From an uncultured Pseudoxanthomonas sp. (GTDB lineage: Bacteria > Pseudomonadota > Gammaproteobacteria > Xanthomonadales > Xanthomonadaceae): DNA of 61,836 nucleotides. The notes beneath the pieces were generated by a model. That model saw only the letters and a list, made by a program, of their open reading frames with translations, had not been told where the DNA came from and ran no database searches. The number at the start of each line of letters is the position of its first letter. The first letter of the stretch is position 1. Shown here piece by piece: positions 1 to 8,537 of the stretch. The translations under genes and the position numbers were made by a program. The DNA is taken from NCBI RefSeq assembly GCF_946886695.1, contig NZ_CAMPJD010000020.1, forward strand, positions 1 through 61,836, read 5' to 3'.

Positions 1-2
1 AG

Positions 3-344
3 GATCAGGCCTTTAGACTCTTAACCCAACAGTCCGTGGAGACGGGGTAGAACCCTAGTCCGGAGTGTAACGGGCAGTCAAACACGATCTTCATTGATCC
101 CTGCTACTCTCCAAAGATAGCTACGACAGCTGGCATGCAGAGAATTCCATTACCCATAATGCTTGCCCATGAGCTTGGTCACGCGTTCGGGTACAACGAT
201 AATGTTTCAGCCACCAATCTTACTGGCGACAATATCGATATGATTGAGAATCCGGTGCGGCGTGAGTTTGGGCTTCCTTTGCGAATTTCCTACTCGCCGC
301 CCGTGACTCTTCCCGTGGTCAGATCCACCCCTCCTGCAAAATAG
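3..344 (+). pseudogene. M91-like zinc metallopeptidase, C-terminal part with in-frame stop
   Basis: One frame stays protein-like from base 3 to the stop at 342-344 but has a TAG at 48-50. After it lies a zinc-binding HELGHAFG motif (HExxH), then a segment of the type ENPVRREFGLPLR-SY. HExxH followed by an ENxxRxExGLPxR tail is the signature of M91 (NleD-like) peptidases, a fold also used as the toxic tip of RHS and type VI secretion proteins; that link is family knowledge. No ATG, GTG or TTG lies between the TAG and the ATG at 135, so translation could only restart at 135, giving 69 residues and no upstream fold. I read it as the broken or truncated end of a larger effector that begins left of the window. 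A sequencing error at the TAG is possible. DNA here is clearly AT-richer than the rest of the window, consistent with acquired DNA. Confidence 0.6.
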
Positions 345-385
345 ATGCAGTAGTTATTCCCTCGTTTCGGGCGATGGAGAGTCGG

Positions 386-1015
386 ATGATTACCATTAGA
401 GTTGTGGCATTAGCAGGTCTTTTGTCGCTCACATTTCCAGCGTTGGCTCAGAATCTCGTAACTAAGAATGAGGACTTTTCCAACGACCTCGGCAAATTGG
501 ACTTAAGTGCTGGAATCTCTAGGCAGCAAGCAGATGTGATAGCGAAGTATTACTGCCATCTGCATGTGGCGGGATGCGGCTCGGTTTCTCTAGCCATGAA
601 TGGAGGTGCCGACTGGAAGGTTCCCGTCAAAACGGGCGTTGCTGCAGCTGGTCATGCTGATCCTATTCACATCGGAAAGCATACCGGAAAGGTTTCCTGG
701 GGGAATGGCCCCTCAATTGTCATCGCAGACATGCTTAGATCTCTACGGCCTGCGCCCAAGCCACTTAATGCAAGATTGGAGTCTCTAGATAGCGATGATT
801 TGGTGTCAGCTATAAAGATTCAGTTTTCTGTACTTCGATCCGGCTCGACTGCAAACCATATCTTCTTGCGCTCGTCCGGAAATATGAAGTGTGATCAATC
901 AGCAAGGCGAGCAGTGGAAGGCTGGAGTTTTGCGCCCGGAAAAGAGGAGATCACACTCGTTGCCAGCTTAAGAGCATGCATTGCCGTTGATGCCAGAACG
1001 AGACATGCTCGATAG
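386..1015 (+). CDS. Secreted protein with TonB-C-like C-terminal region
   Basis: A 209-residue protein. ATG 386 is preferred to ATG 374 because GGAGAG lies just upstream and the protein then opens with a clean signal peptide (hydrophobic core, cleavage after FPALA-Q). Residues about 135-200 resemble the C-terminal domain of TonB/TolA-type energy transducers: a beta strand (IKIQFSVLRSG), an SSG turn, then D/QxxARRAVxxWxFxPG. No TM anchor other than the leader is visible, so it is probably a soluble periplasmic protein. It starts 41 bases after the metallopeptidase remnant and shares its AT-rich composition, so it may be cargo of the same island. An immunity role for the neighbouring toxin is conceivable but unsupported. 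Confidence 0.6.
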   Translation: MITIRVVALAGLLSLTFPALAQNLVTKNEDFSNDLGKLDLSAGISRQQADVIAKYYCHLHVAGCGSVSLAMNGGADWKVPVKTGVAAAGHADPIHIGKHTGKVSWGNGPSIVIADMLRSLRPAPKPLNARLESLDSDDLVSAIKIQFSVLRSGSTANHIFLRSSGNMKCDQSARRAVEGWSFAPGKEEITLVASLRACIAVDARTRHAR

Positions 1016-1407
1016 CTCGGTCACTGCGAAAGGGAGCATATCGCAGCCGCTGACTGAACACGGCGCCCATTGTTGTGCGCTCACGACGACGATGTGCCTG
1101 CCTCGCCGTCCTCGCACTGCACGATCTCGACCGAAAGCTGACATCATGTAACTGATGTGGCGCAGCTTCGGTATCAGTTTCCGGGAGGAATCGTCAGGCT
1201 GGTGCGACGCGATATATACGGACTTCAACACCAAAGTCTTCAAGGACATCCTTGCCGCCCCCTGATGCGGATCTCCCGATCTTCGTGAGACTTGGGTCAC
1301 CTAGACCTGGCCGTTCCTCGATCGAATGAGCCACCTGCCAGATGTCCGCTTTGGGTCGATAGCTGCCATCCTGGCAAGTGGGCCCCGCACTACCTAGCTG
1401 CTGTTTA
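1016..1407. other. Gene-free stretch with degenerate repeat copies
   Basis: I recognise no protein in any frame; short open frames here have no family-like pattern and no ribosome binding site. The stretch carries a clear copy of a dispersed repeat at 1341-1373 and a weaker inverted copy near 1124-1145. Confidence 0.5.
1341..1373. repeat. Dispersed intergenic repeat, copy 1
   Basis: Contains CCGCTTTGGGTCGATAGC. The same roughly 33-base sequence, with about four differences, is rebuilt when the insertion sequence at 17886-19446 is removed. A third, diverged copy lies at 6092-6118 on the opposite strand. Confidence 0.6.
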
Positions 1408-2940
1408 CTACACGGCCCACACACTGTTCGGATCCCCGGTACGCGAACGTCGCCGCGTGGCGACTGCCATGCGCCAGAACGCGATCGCCATGACGACCGC
1501 CGTCGCATCGATTAACGCACGGTGCCAATGGCCATGCAGGAGCGCCGCGAACAGGTGTTCGCCCGATGCCAGCCATCCGGCGACGGGGATCGCCAGCGTC
1601 AGCAGCGCGCATACCCAGAGCAGTTCGCATGCGGCCTTCGCGGGCCGGCGTAGGCAGGCCCACAGCGCGGCAATGAAGAACACGATGAAGTAGCCCGTGG
1701 CGATCGACACGCCCGGCAGGAGCGCGGCCACAAGGAACACCGCCGAGATGCCTGCAACCGCACCCAGGCAGACGCCGATCGTGAGTGCCGCCACGAACCG
1801 CGTGCGTCGCGGTTGCTCGGCCTGCCGACGCTTGCGTCGGGCTTCGATCCACAGCAGGTTGCCGCTATAGAACAGGAACGCACCCATCATCCCGAGCAGG
1901 AAATACAGCCACTTCACCGCAAAGCCGCCGAAGTTGCCGTAGTGCAGCGTTTGCAGCCCCCGCAGCATCGCCATGCCGGGCGGGAAATCCTTCGGCCCCA
2001 GCGCCTTGATGACCTCTCCGGTGGCGCCGTTGAGCGCCACGCCACCGAAGCCATTGAGTGTGCGCTGCGGCAACGCGCCATACGCGGTCACCTGGACATT
2101 GGCATCGCCGGCGTCGTGGTAGAACAGGCTCTCCGTAGCCAGTCCGGGCAGGGCCAGATCGGCGCGGCGCACCAGCTCGGCCACGGGCAGCATCGGCGTG
2201 GCGACACCGGCCGGCTCGACATGCGGCGCGAGTTCGAAGTCCGCCGCCAGCACCGTCAGCAGCTTGTTCTCGAAGACCAGGAACTGGAACGGTGCCAGCA
2301 TCACGAAGCCGATGGTCAGCACCGCCCCGCTCCAGGCGAAGATCACATGGAATGGCAGGGACAGCACGCCCACCACGTTGTGCGCGTCCTGCCACAAGCG
2401 CTTGATGTTGCGGCCGGCGCGCAGGGCGAACAGATCCTTGAGGAAGGCCGGGGCGTAGATCACCACCCCGCTGACCAGTGCCAGGCCGTACAGGATGCAC
2501 ACCACGCCGAACACATACAGCCCGAACGAGCGCGGCAGGCCCGCGGTGAAATGCAGGTCGTAGATGAACTCGACGAATCCGCCCCGGCCCGGCAGCTGCT
2601 TCAGTGCCCCATCGTCCTCCAGCATGAACTTGCGCTGCGCCCCCACCGAGGCGTCATACCAGTACGCCGAGGGCCGTGGCCCGTGCTCGCCCGGCAACAC
2701 GAGCGTCAGGCCTTCTGCGGTCTTCGGGTGCTCGCGTAGCACGCGGTCCAGCAGGGCCTGTGAACTGCCCAGCGATTCGGCAGGAGACAGGACCGTCTGC
2801 GCGGGGCGCTCCCAGCCCTGCAGTTCATGCACGAACACCGAGATGGCGCCGGCATAGAACGCGATGAACAGGAACATGCCCGACACCAGTCCGACCCACG
2901 TGTGGACCGACAGGAAAATCCGCAAGGTCGCCGCCTTCAT
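1408..2940 (-). CDS. PepSY-associated TM protein
   Basis: A 510-residue inner-membrane protein of the PepSY-associated TM family. It begins with the typical hydrophobic helix (FLSVHTWVGLVSGMFLFIAF), has long periplasmic segments, and further helices around residues 145-170, 195-220, 340-365 and a C-terminal cluster from about 380. Family members accompany TonB-dependent receptors and are linked to iron uptake or reduction of imported ferric complexes. The start at 2940 overlaps the stop of the upstream gene as ATGA, so it is translationally coupled and last of four genes headed by the receptor. The frame is open further upstream to 3135, but that extension is the antisense-like shadow of the preceding gene. 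Confidence 0.85.
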   Translation of the reverse strand: MKAATLRIFLSVHTWVGLVSGMFLFIAFYAGAISVFVHELQGWERPAQTVLSPAESLGSSQALLDRVLREHPKTAEGLTLVLPGEHGPRPSAYWYDASVGAQRKFMLEDDGALKQLPGRGGFVEFIYDLHFTAGLPRSFGLYVFGVVCILYGLALVSGVVIYAPAFLKDLFALRAGRNIKRLWQDAHNVVGVLSLPFHVIFAWSGAVLTIGFVMLAPFQFLVFENKLLTVLAADFELAPHVEPAGVATPMLPVAELVRRADLALPGLATESLFYHDAGDANVQVTAYGALPQRTLNGFGGVALNGATGEVIKALGPKDFPPGMAMLRGLQTLHYGNFGGFAVKWLYFLLGMMGAFLFYSGNLLWIEARRKRRQAEQPRRTRFVAALTIGVCLGAVAGISAVFLVAALLPGVSIATGYFIVFFIAALWACLRRPAKAACELLWVCALLTLAIPVAGWLASGEHLFAALLHGHWHRALIDATAVVMAIAFWRMAVATRRRSRTGDPNSVWAV

Positions 2941-3212
2941 GCCGGCAGCTCCGCGGCCCAGCCCAACAGCTTGGCCACATGGATCAATGCGAAGCAGGCC
3001 AGCGTGGCGCCGCCCATCCAGGCCCACGCGCGCCAGCCCGACTTGGCCAGGAAGGCCAACGACATGACGCCCACCCAGAACGGGAAGGCCAGCAGCAACC
3101 AGGGCAAGGTGATGCGCTCCAGTTCCCCGGGCCACAGCAGCACGGCCAGGCCGATCACCCCGACGGTGAGCGGCAGCCCCAACAGCGCGGCCGCAAGCGA
3201 TTTACCCCACAT
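2937..3212 (-). CDS. Small membrane protein, DUF3649-like
   Basis: A 91-residue protein that is almost entirely three or four hydrophobic helices, starting MWGKSLAAALLGLPL. It lies between the DUF3325-like gene (11-base overlap) and the PepSY gene (ATGA overlap). In iron-uptake operons of pseudomonads and xanthomonads, a small DUF3649 protein usually sits in this position with DUF3325 and PepSY partners; the assignment rests on size, topology and context rather than a diagnostic motif. An upstream ATG at 3251 would add 13 residues inside the preceding gene. Confidence 0.6.
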   Translation of the reverse strand: MWGKSLAAALLGLPLTVGVIGLAVLLWPGELERITLPWLLLAFPFWVGVMSLAFLAKSGWRAWAWMGGATLACFALIHVAKLLGWAAELPA

Positions 3213-3492
3213 GGCGATTCTCCCCGCGTGCGTGCCACCACGCATCGGCATACGGCAGCACCACCGTGCCGAACATCCAGGCCGTCAAGGCGGAGAACAC
3301 CCCCGCCCATACCCCCAACGCCGCCACGCCTGCCGCGAGCGCGAGCACTGCACTGCCCCACCCTGCTGCACGCAGCCATCCTCGTCGCGACGCCGCCGCG
3401 GCCCACACGCGTTGATGCGGGCTGCCCAGGTAGAAGGCAACGGCCGACAGGAATGCCAGCAACACGTAGAGCACGTTCATGAGGGCCGCCAT
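3202..3492 (-). CDS. Small membrane protein, DUF3325-like
   Basis: A 96-residue hydrophobic protein starting MAALMNVLYVLLAFL, with a GSPHQRVW turn after the first helix and two further helices. This short pattern and the place between a TonB-dependent receptor and a PepSY protein fit DUF3325. It starts 12 bases after the receptor stop codon. Another ATG at 3480 and a TTG at 3501 are possible starts; none has a strong ribosome binding site, which suggests reinitiation from the receptor message. Molecular function unknown. Confidence 0.65.
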   Translation of the reverse strand: MAALMNVLYVLLAFLSAVAFYLGSPHQRVWAAAASRRGWLRAAGWGSAVLALAAGVAALGVWAGVFSALTAWMFGTVVLPYADAWWHARGENRHVG

Positions 3493-3504
3493 GTGGTCCA
3501 AGGT

Positions 3505-5787
3505 CTACCAGTGCGCTTCGAAGCCGACACCCACCACGCGCGGCGCGCCGAGCACGCCATGCGACAGCCCGAGCGCCTGGTCGGTGAAGCGGTATTGGAT
3601 GTAGCCCTCGTCGAACAGGTTGTCGACGAACAGCCACGCACTCCACAGCGTGCTCTCATAACCGAAGCGCCCGTTCACCAGCGTGCGTGCGCTGAGTTGA
3701 TTCTGGAACGCGCCGGTGTCGCTGTAGACCTTGGTGCGGTGATTGGCATTGAGGTTGGCGACCCAGTGGTCGCCGAAGCGCCAGTTGCCACCCACCGCCA
3801 GCGTCCAGCGCGGCGCATAAGCGAACTCGGTGCCCGAAAAGTCAGCCACGACACCACCGAACACCGGCTCGAACTGATCGAACTGGGTGCGCGAATGGCC
3901 CAATGAGCCATACCAGTCGAACCCGGACGAGACGCGATGCGTGGCCTCGACCTCGAAGCCATACAGGTGGGCGCGACCGGCATTGACCGTGTGGTAGTCG
4001 AAACTGCCCTGCCCGAAATTGACGCTGACCTGCTTGTCCTTCCAGTCGATGTAGTACGCGTTGGCGTTCAACGTCAGGCGACCATCCAGCCACTGCGAAC
4101 GCAGCGACAACTCGTAGTTGTCGGTGTACTCGGGGTCGTAGGGCACCACCAGGCTGCGCGCGACGTTGAAGCTCGAACCGCCGGAGCGGTAGCCGCGCTG
4201 GGCCACAAACGCCAGCGATACGTCCTCGTCGAACGCGTGGCGCAGGCCCAGCTTCGGCAGGAAGGTATTGAAGGTCCGCGTGGAGTACGGCGAGGCACCG
4301 TTGGCGTCATTCACCAGACCCAGCACCGCCTGGTTGATGCCGGCGATCACCGGCGCCAAAGTGGACCCGAAGGCGGCCGGGTCCGGCAGCGTGCCAGCGA
4401 ACACCGCCGTAGTTTGGCTGCCAAAGCCGTAGCTCTGGCGGTCATAGCGGAAGCCGCCCAACAGGCTGAATTTGTCGGTGAAATCAAACTCGAAGTCGGT
4501 GAATATCGCCTTGTTCTCGCCGCGCGACGGTGCGGCACTGCGGTAGTCGACTTCGATCTCGGGCAACGCCGTCACATATTGCTGCGCGACGAAGCTTGCC
4601 GTGGCCGGGTCCAATCCGATGGATTGCAGCAGGAAGGCGATCGTCGATTCGGGCGTGACCACGCCGGTCATGCTCGCGGTGGCGTTGTGGGTGTCCCGTT
4701 CGGAGTAGTACAGGCCGGCCAGCCCGCGCAGCCGATCGCCGTCGTAGGCGATGCGGAATTCCTGCGACAACGCCTTCGAGTCCAGGTTCGCTCCACCTTC
4801 CGAGCCCGAGGCGGCGGTGTAGTCGTTGTCGTAATGGCGCTCGCTGTCGGCGTCGCTCCAGGCGGTGACCGCGTTGAGGGTCCAGCGCTCGTTGATCTGG
4901 TAGTCCACTTCCAGCGTGGCGCTATTGGTCCGGGTGTCATCCACGTTCGGCGCGTCGGAGTAATTGACCCGATGGTCGAAGTAGTCCGGCACATCCAGGC
5001 TGCTGTAGGTAAAGGAGTACGGGCCGGTCCGGTCGAAGTGGTTGAAGCTCAGGCGCGCCGTCAGCCCCTCGATCGCGGAGGGCGTCCACAGGATCTTGCC
5101 GCGCACCAGCGTCGACTCCAGCGCATCTTCGCCCGTACCGCGCGTGGGGTTGTCCACGAACCCGTCGAAGTCGCGCCGCTCCACCGCCACGCGCACGCCC
5201 AGCTCGTTCTCCACCAGGGGCCCACCGACCGCAAAGGCGACGCGCCGGTCGGACGGGTCCGACCACAGGGCACGGGCGCGTCCTCCCCAGGTTTCGAGAT
5301 CAGGGTCCTGGGTGCGCAGCACGATGGCACCGGCCAGCGCGTTCTCGCCCTGGATCGTCGACTGCGGACCGCGCAGGATCTCCACCTGCGATAGGTCCCA
5401 CATCGTGCTGGGGCCGGTGGCGACCATGAAGTGCGACATCGCCGCGCCGTCCAGATAGATGGTCGACAGGGGCGCGCCTTCGCCATCGTTGTTGTTGATG
5501 CCACGGATGGTGAAGCCGGCATCGCCGTAGGTCCGGCTGAGGTTGGCGGTGCGATCGAAGACCTGGTACAGGCTGGTCAGGTTCTCCTGCTCCATGCGCA
5601 GGTCCGTCGTCACGGCAACGCTGGTGGTGGTGTCCTGCAGGTCGCGGTCGGTCTTCTCGCCCTTGACCACGATGGTGTCGAGCTCGGTGGTGCTCCGGAG
5701 GCCATCGGGCACGGCCTCCTGGGCGGACACGTAGGACATAGGCACGAGGGCCGCGCACAGGGCAGCGGCAAGGCGAGTGACGCGCAT
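3505..5787 (-). CDS. TonB-dependent outer-membrane receptor
   Basis: A 760-residue protein with signal peptide (cleavage after SYVSA), a TonB box at about residues 37-43 (DTIVVKG), a plug domain (RGINNNDGEG, QSTIQGENALAGAI) and a long beta-barrel ending in an aromatic-rich strand (VGVGFEAHW). There is no N-terminal STN signalling domain, so it is not an obvious FecA-type signalling receptor. The frame is open to 5955, but ATG 5787 is where the leader begins. The three downstream genes (DUF3325-like, DUF3649-like, PepSY) are typical companions of siderophore or haem receptors, so an iron-chelate substrate is the best inference; the actual ligand cannot be read from sequence. I saw no convincing Fur box upstream. 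Confidence 0.9.
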   Translation of the reverse strand: MRVTRLAAALCAALVPMSYVSAQEAVPDGLRSTTELDTIVVKGEKTDRDLQDTTTSVAVTTDLRMEQENLTSLYQVFDRTANLSRTYGDAGFTIRGINNNDGEGAPLSTIYLDGAAMSHFMVATGPSTMWDLSQVEILRGPQSTIQGENALAGAIVLRTQDPDLETWGGRARALWSDPSDRRVAFAVGGPLVENELGVRVAVERRDFDGFVDNPTRGTGEDALESTLVRGKILWTPSAIEGLTARLSFNHFDRTGPYSFTYSSLDVPDYFDHRVNYSDAPNVDDTRTNSATLEVDYQINERWTLNAVTAWSDADSERHYDNDYTAASGSEGGANLDSKALSQEFRIAYDGDRLRGLAGLYYSERDTHNATASMTGVVTPESTIAFLLQSIGLDPATASFVAQQYVTALPEIEVDYRSAAPSRGENKAIFTDFEFDFTDKFSLLGGFRYDRQSYGFGSQTTAVFAGTLPDPAAFGSTLAPVIAGINQAVLGLVNDANGASPYSTRTFNTFLPKLGLRHAFDEDVSLAFVAQRGYRSGGSSFNVARSLVVPYDPEYTDNYELSLRSQWLDGRLTLNANAYYIDWKDKQVSVNFGQGSFDYHTVNAGRAHLYGFEVEATHRVSSGFDWYGSLGHSRTQFDQFEPVFGGVVADFSGTEFAYAPRWTLAVGGNWRFGDHWVANLNANHRTKVYSDTGAFQNQLSARTLVNGRFGYESTLWSAWLFVDNLFDEGYIQYRFTDQALGLSHGVLGAPRVVGVGFEAHW

Positions 5788-6162
5788 GCAAAGCTCCGAC
5801 AGAAGGGTGGAGGTTTGGCATGGCGGCAGCTGTGCCGGCCGCAGTGCGGCCACGATCGACGATCGCAACGGGATTTTAGCGGTAGGCGATAAGAAATCAC
5901 AACGCTCGAAAGGCGCCCGCCAGGCTTGCGAAGCGGCCTGAAGCTCTTTTCGCAATGCCCCGACGGCCGTCTAGGTAACCAACCAGGTGGTTGCAGGAAA
6001 GGGCAAGACGATCAAGCCCGCGTATCCAAGCACGGCCGATAGCTGCTCCTTCTCGCCATCGTCAGCCTCTCTGACCAGCTTGAGACAGGCGTCTGCTATC
6101 GGCCATAAGCAGACATCCGGACACTCGATCGCTCAGGTCCTGCCGGCGCCACCCGGAAAGCG
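5788..6162. other. Intergenic region upstream of the receptor gene
   Basis: Contains the receptor promoter (not identified with confidence) and the hairpin-forming repeat copy at 6092-6118. No coding frame with family resemblance was found. Confidence 0.4.
6092..6118 (-). repeat. Dispersed intergenic repeat, copy with perfect 7-bp stem
   Basis: GTCTGCT and AGCAGAC flank a 10-base centre, forming a perfect 7-bp stem. Read on the minus strand, TGTCTGCTTATGGCCGATAG aligns with the repeat at 1341-1373. It lies just beyond the stop of the LysR-domain chimera and could act as a weak hairpin. Confidence 0.45.
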
Positions 6163-7332
6163 CTAGGTATTGAGCTGAGGGATCCTCGCGAACTCTTCAG
6201 TAATGAAGTCCATGAAGACAATGGCTCTCTTCGAGACCAACCGGTTGGCTGCGTACACGATCTGCATGGGCACCGGCGGAGCGGAGAACTCTTCAAGAAC
6301 GATCTGGAGATTACCAGACCTGAGCCCGTCTTCGAATAGCCCGGCTGGGCCTTGGCCTATGCCAAGACCCGCGCGGACCGACTCGCGTGACGCCTCGGGC
6401 GAGTTGACGCGAATTCGGCCCGAGACCGGTATCTCCTCATCCTTGAAGCGCCATGTAGCCCCTGATGCAAGCAAGGTGTAGATGACGCAGTCATGATGTT
6501 TCAGGTCAGACGGCACCTGCGGTGTCCCTCGCCTTTCCAGGTAGTCGGTGCTGGCCACGCATGCGCGCTTGAAAGACCCGATACGTCGCGCGCGCAGTGA
6601 GCTGCTGTCCAGATGCCCGATGCGGATGGCGAGCTCCGCGCCTTCGTCCAGCAAATTGACGAAGCGGTCGCTAATCTGAAGATCGAGCTCCAGATCGGGA
6701 TACCGCTGCAGGAAGCGGGGCACCAATGGCATGACGTACATGTGGGACAGCGCCGTCGGACACGCCACCCGCAGTAGCCCCGAGGGAATCTGCCCGCGGA
6801 TGTTTGCCCACAACGATCGCTGCCACGCGTATGCGAGAAGAATTGCGACAGCGCCCCCCAAGGCCAGCGCGGGCAGCGCGAAGACGAACATGCCGAACGC
6901 AAGATCCACCGCTGTGCCCGCGGCCGCCACCGCAAGACCCCAGAATGCCGCCCGAAGCAGGGAGAACCGCGAGGCGGGCCACTTGCCTTCCCGGACGGCG
7001 GCGTAGGCCTGCAGGTATCCTTCACGCAACTGTCTGGCCCGGGCGGGTGCACGCTGCTCGAAACTCTTCGGACCGAACTTGCCACCCCCGGAGGCTTCCA
7101 GCACCCCTGCCAGCACCAGGTAACGCCCGGCGGTGCGCCCGTCGATCTCTCCCGGCGGGCTGTCGCGATAGGCCGCTTCCACATCTGCCCGCACCTGCTC
7201 TGTGGAGGGGTAGTGCCGCAGGCTGGCCTCGTCGGGGCCCGCGGCCCATGCCTGGTCGGCAGCCAGAAGAAGGAGCAGGAACAGGATGATCGGCATGCCC
7301 GCCCACGCTCCGCAATCGGCAAACGCTTTCAT
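6163..7332 (-). CDS. Chimera: membrane protein fused to a LysR effector-binding domain
   Basis: A 389-residue frame with two unrelated parts. Residues 1-180 have a signal peptide (LLLLLAADQAWAA), a soluble segment, and two hydrophobic helices (LLRAAFWGLAVAAAGTAVDL; FVFALPALALGGAVAILL). Residues from about 180, beginning SGLLRVACPTALSHM, are a near-complete LysR substrate-binding domain, but the N-terminal helix-turn-helix that LysR proteins need is absent. ATG 7332 follows the upstream stop by 5 bases, so the membrane part belongs to that operon. The switch in both character and base composition (the LysR half is AT-richer) suggests that a deletion or insertion joined the 5' part of an envelope gene to the 3' part of a LysR gene. 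Whether the hybrid is stable or functional is unknown. Confidence 0.65.
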   Translation of the reverse strand: MKAFADCGAWAGMPIILFLLLLLAADQAWAAGPDEASLRHYPSTEQVRADVEAAYRDSPPGEIDGRTAGRYLVLAGVLEASGGGKFGPKSFEQRAPARARQLREGYLQAYAAVREGKWPASRFSLLRAAFWGLAVAAAGTAVDLAFGMFVFALPALALGGAVAILLAYAWQRSLWANIRGQIPSGLLRVACPTALSHMYVMPLVPRFLQRYPDLELDLQISDRFVNLLDEGAELAIRIGHLDSSSLRARRIGSFKRACVASTDYLERRGTPQVPSDLKHHDCVIYTLLASGATWRFKDEEIPVSGRIRVNSPEASRESVRAGLGIGQGPAGLFEDGLRSGNLQIVLEEFSAPPVPMQIVYAANRLVSKRAIVFMDFITEEFARIPQLNT

Positions 7333-7337
7333 GGAGG

Positions 7338-8396
7338 TTACCGCTGCACGTAGCCCACTGCGCCATCGGCATACAGCACGATCTGGTCCCAGACGCGGCC
7401 CGCGTGTTCGACCACACCGCTGCGCCGGTAGCGCACTCCCGGTGGCAGGGTCTCTAGGACATGCGCTTCCATGTCCGGAAACTCCCGCACCTGCACGCTC
7501 GCCGACGCCTGCCATTGCCCACCCTGCGGCTTGACGCGGTAATCCAGCAACGCCATGCGCGCCATCAGCGGGTCGTGCACGTACGCCTTGCGCTTGTCCA
7601 GGCCCCATGGCGCGACTTCGATCCAGCCGGTCGTGCCGACGATGCCGCTGATCGGCACCAGGAAGTCCTTGGCCAAGTCGTCGATGGCCGGTGCCTGCGG
7701 AGATGGCGCGGCCCGAAAGATCATCGGCGTGTCGTTGAAGTGCGCCCACTTGGGCAGGTTGCGGCTGCGCAGCAGCGCCCGCGGCTGTGCCGACAGTGCG
7801 ATACCGGCCGGCACGAGCGAAGCGGCGCGTGGCTCGTTCAGCACCTCGGACGACAGCGCGGCGAGATTGCGCGGATTGCCGGCGACGACCTTGACACTCT
7901 TGCCGCTGCGATACACCAGCGTAGGGAATGCGAACGTCTTCGAACGATCGTACGGCCGCAACTGGTAGGTGATGCTGTCCATCACGCCGTGATTGTAGAT
8001 CAGGCCACGCTGCGCGCTGGCATCGCCTGCGCGCGACGCACGGCCGGCGAACGCGTTTGCGACGCTCGCACTATCGCGTCCCGCCACCACCGACACGGCC
8101 GTACTGCCCGCCACGGGAATCCAGCGCAGCTGCACGTTGCCGGCTAACGCCCGGGTGTCGTCGAACAGGCGCTTGCTCCACGCACAGTCGGTGCTGTAGA
8201 CCACGTACACGGCCTTGGAGGCCGGTTTGCCGTCGGCGGCCCAGATCGCATTTTCCACGGCATCCATCAACTGTGCCGCATCGTCGGGTTTGGTGATGAC
8301 GACCTGCCGGCCGCGGTCGACGGCGAAGCTAGGCTGCGACAGCGACAGCACCAGCAGCAGCGACAGCGCCATCAGGAACCGCGCCAGCCATGTCAT
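7338..8396 (-). CDS. Periplasmic thioredoxin-fold-like protein
   Basis: A 352-residue exported protein: signal peptide MTWLARFLMALSLLLVLSLS with cleavage near SFA-V. Residues about 45-190 look like a thioredoxin-fold domain with VYVVYSTDCAWSKRL, i.e. a single CxxS instead of the redox CxxC, and a later FAFPTLVYRSG strand that fits the cis-proline position (FPTL). This resembles DsbC/DsbG-type hydroperoxide or disulfide proteins with a degenerate active site. The C-terminal half (about 230-352) has no recognised domain but has an SH3-like appearance (GIVGTTGWIEVAPWG; VRYRRSGVVEHAGRVWDQI). An upstream ATG at 8465 is also possible and would bury the leader. It is followed 5 bases on by the LysR-domain chimera. 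Confidence 0.6.
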   Translation of the reverse strand: MTWLARFLMALSLLLVLSLSQPSFAVDRGRQVVITKPDDAAQLMDAVENAIWAADGKPASKAVYVVYSTDCAWSKRLFDDTRALAGNVQLRWIPVAGSTAVSVVAGRDSASVANAFAGRASRAGDASAQRGLIYNHGVMDSITYQLRPYDRSKTFAFPTLVYRSGKSVKVVAGNPRNLAALSSEVLNEPRAASLVPAGIALSAQPRALLRSRNLPKWAHFNDTPMIFRAAPSPQAPAIDDLAKDFLVPISGIVGTTGWIEVAPWGLDKRKAYVHDPLMARMALLDYRVKPQGGQWQASASVQVREFPDMEAHVLETLPPGVRYRRSGVVEHAGRVWDQIVLYADGAVGYVQR

Positions 8397-8537
8397 CGGC
8401 CCTGTATGCGCGCCCTGCGCGGACGAAGAGTGTGTGGTAAGTCGATACGAGATGCTTGCCGTCATGGCCCTATCCCCTGCGAGTGAAAATGGCGGCGGCG
8501 GACGCCCCGCGTCCGCTACCGGGTCGCTGTGCACGCC

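Noticed and set aside
1194..1508. Minus-strand frame of about 100 codons, possible transposase remnant
   Set aside because: The residues show no DDE or helix-turn-helix pattern; the only notable content is the short dispersed repeat.
3937..5394. 485-codon open frame antisense to the TonB-dependent receptor
   Set aside because: High-GC codon bias in the receptor leaves the opposite strand open; the translation is Arg/Val/Gln-rich and has no family pattern.
5788..5900. Fur box upstream of the TonB-dependent receptor
   Set aside because: Only scattered GATAA-like bases were found; no 19-base inverted repeat near the consensus.
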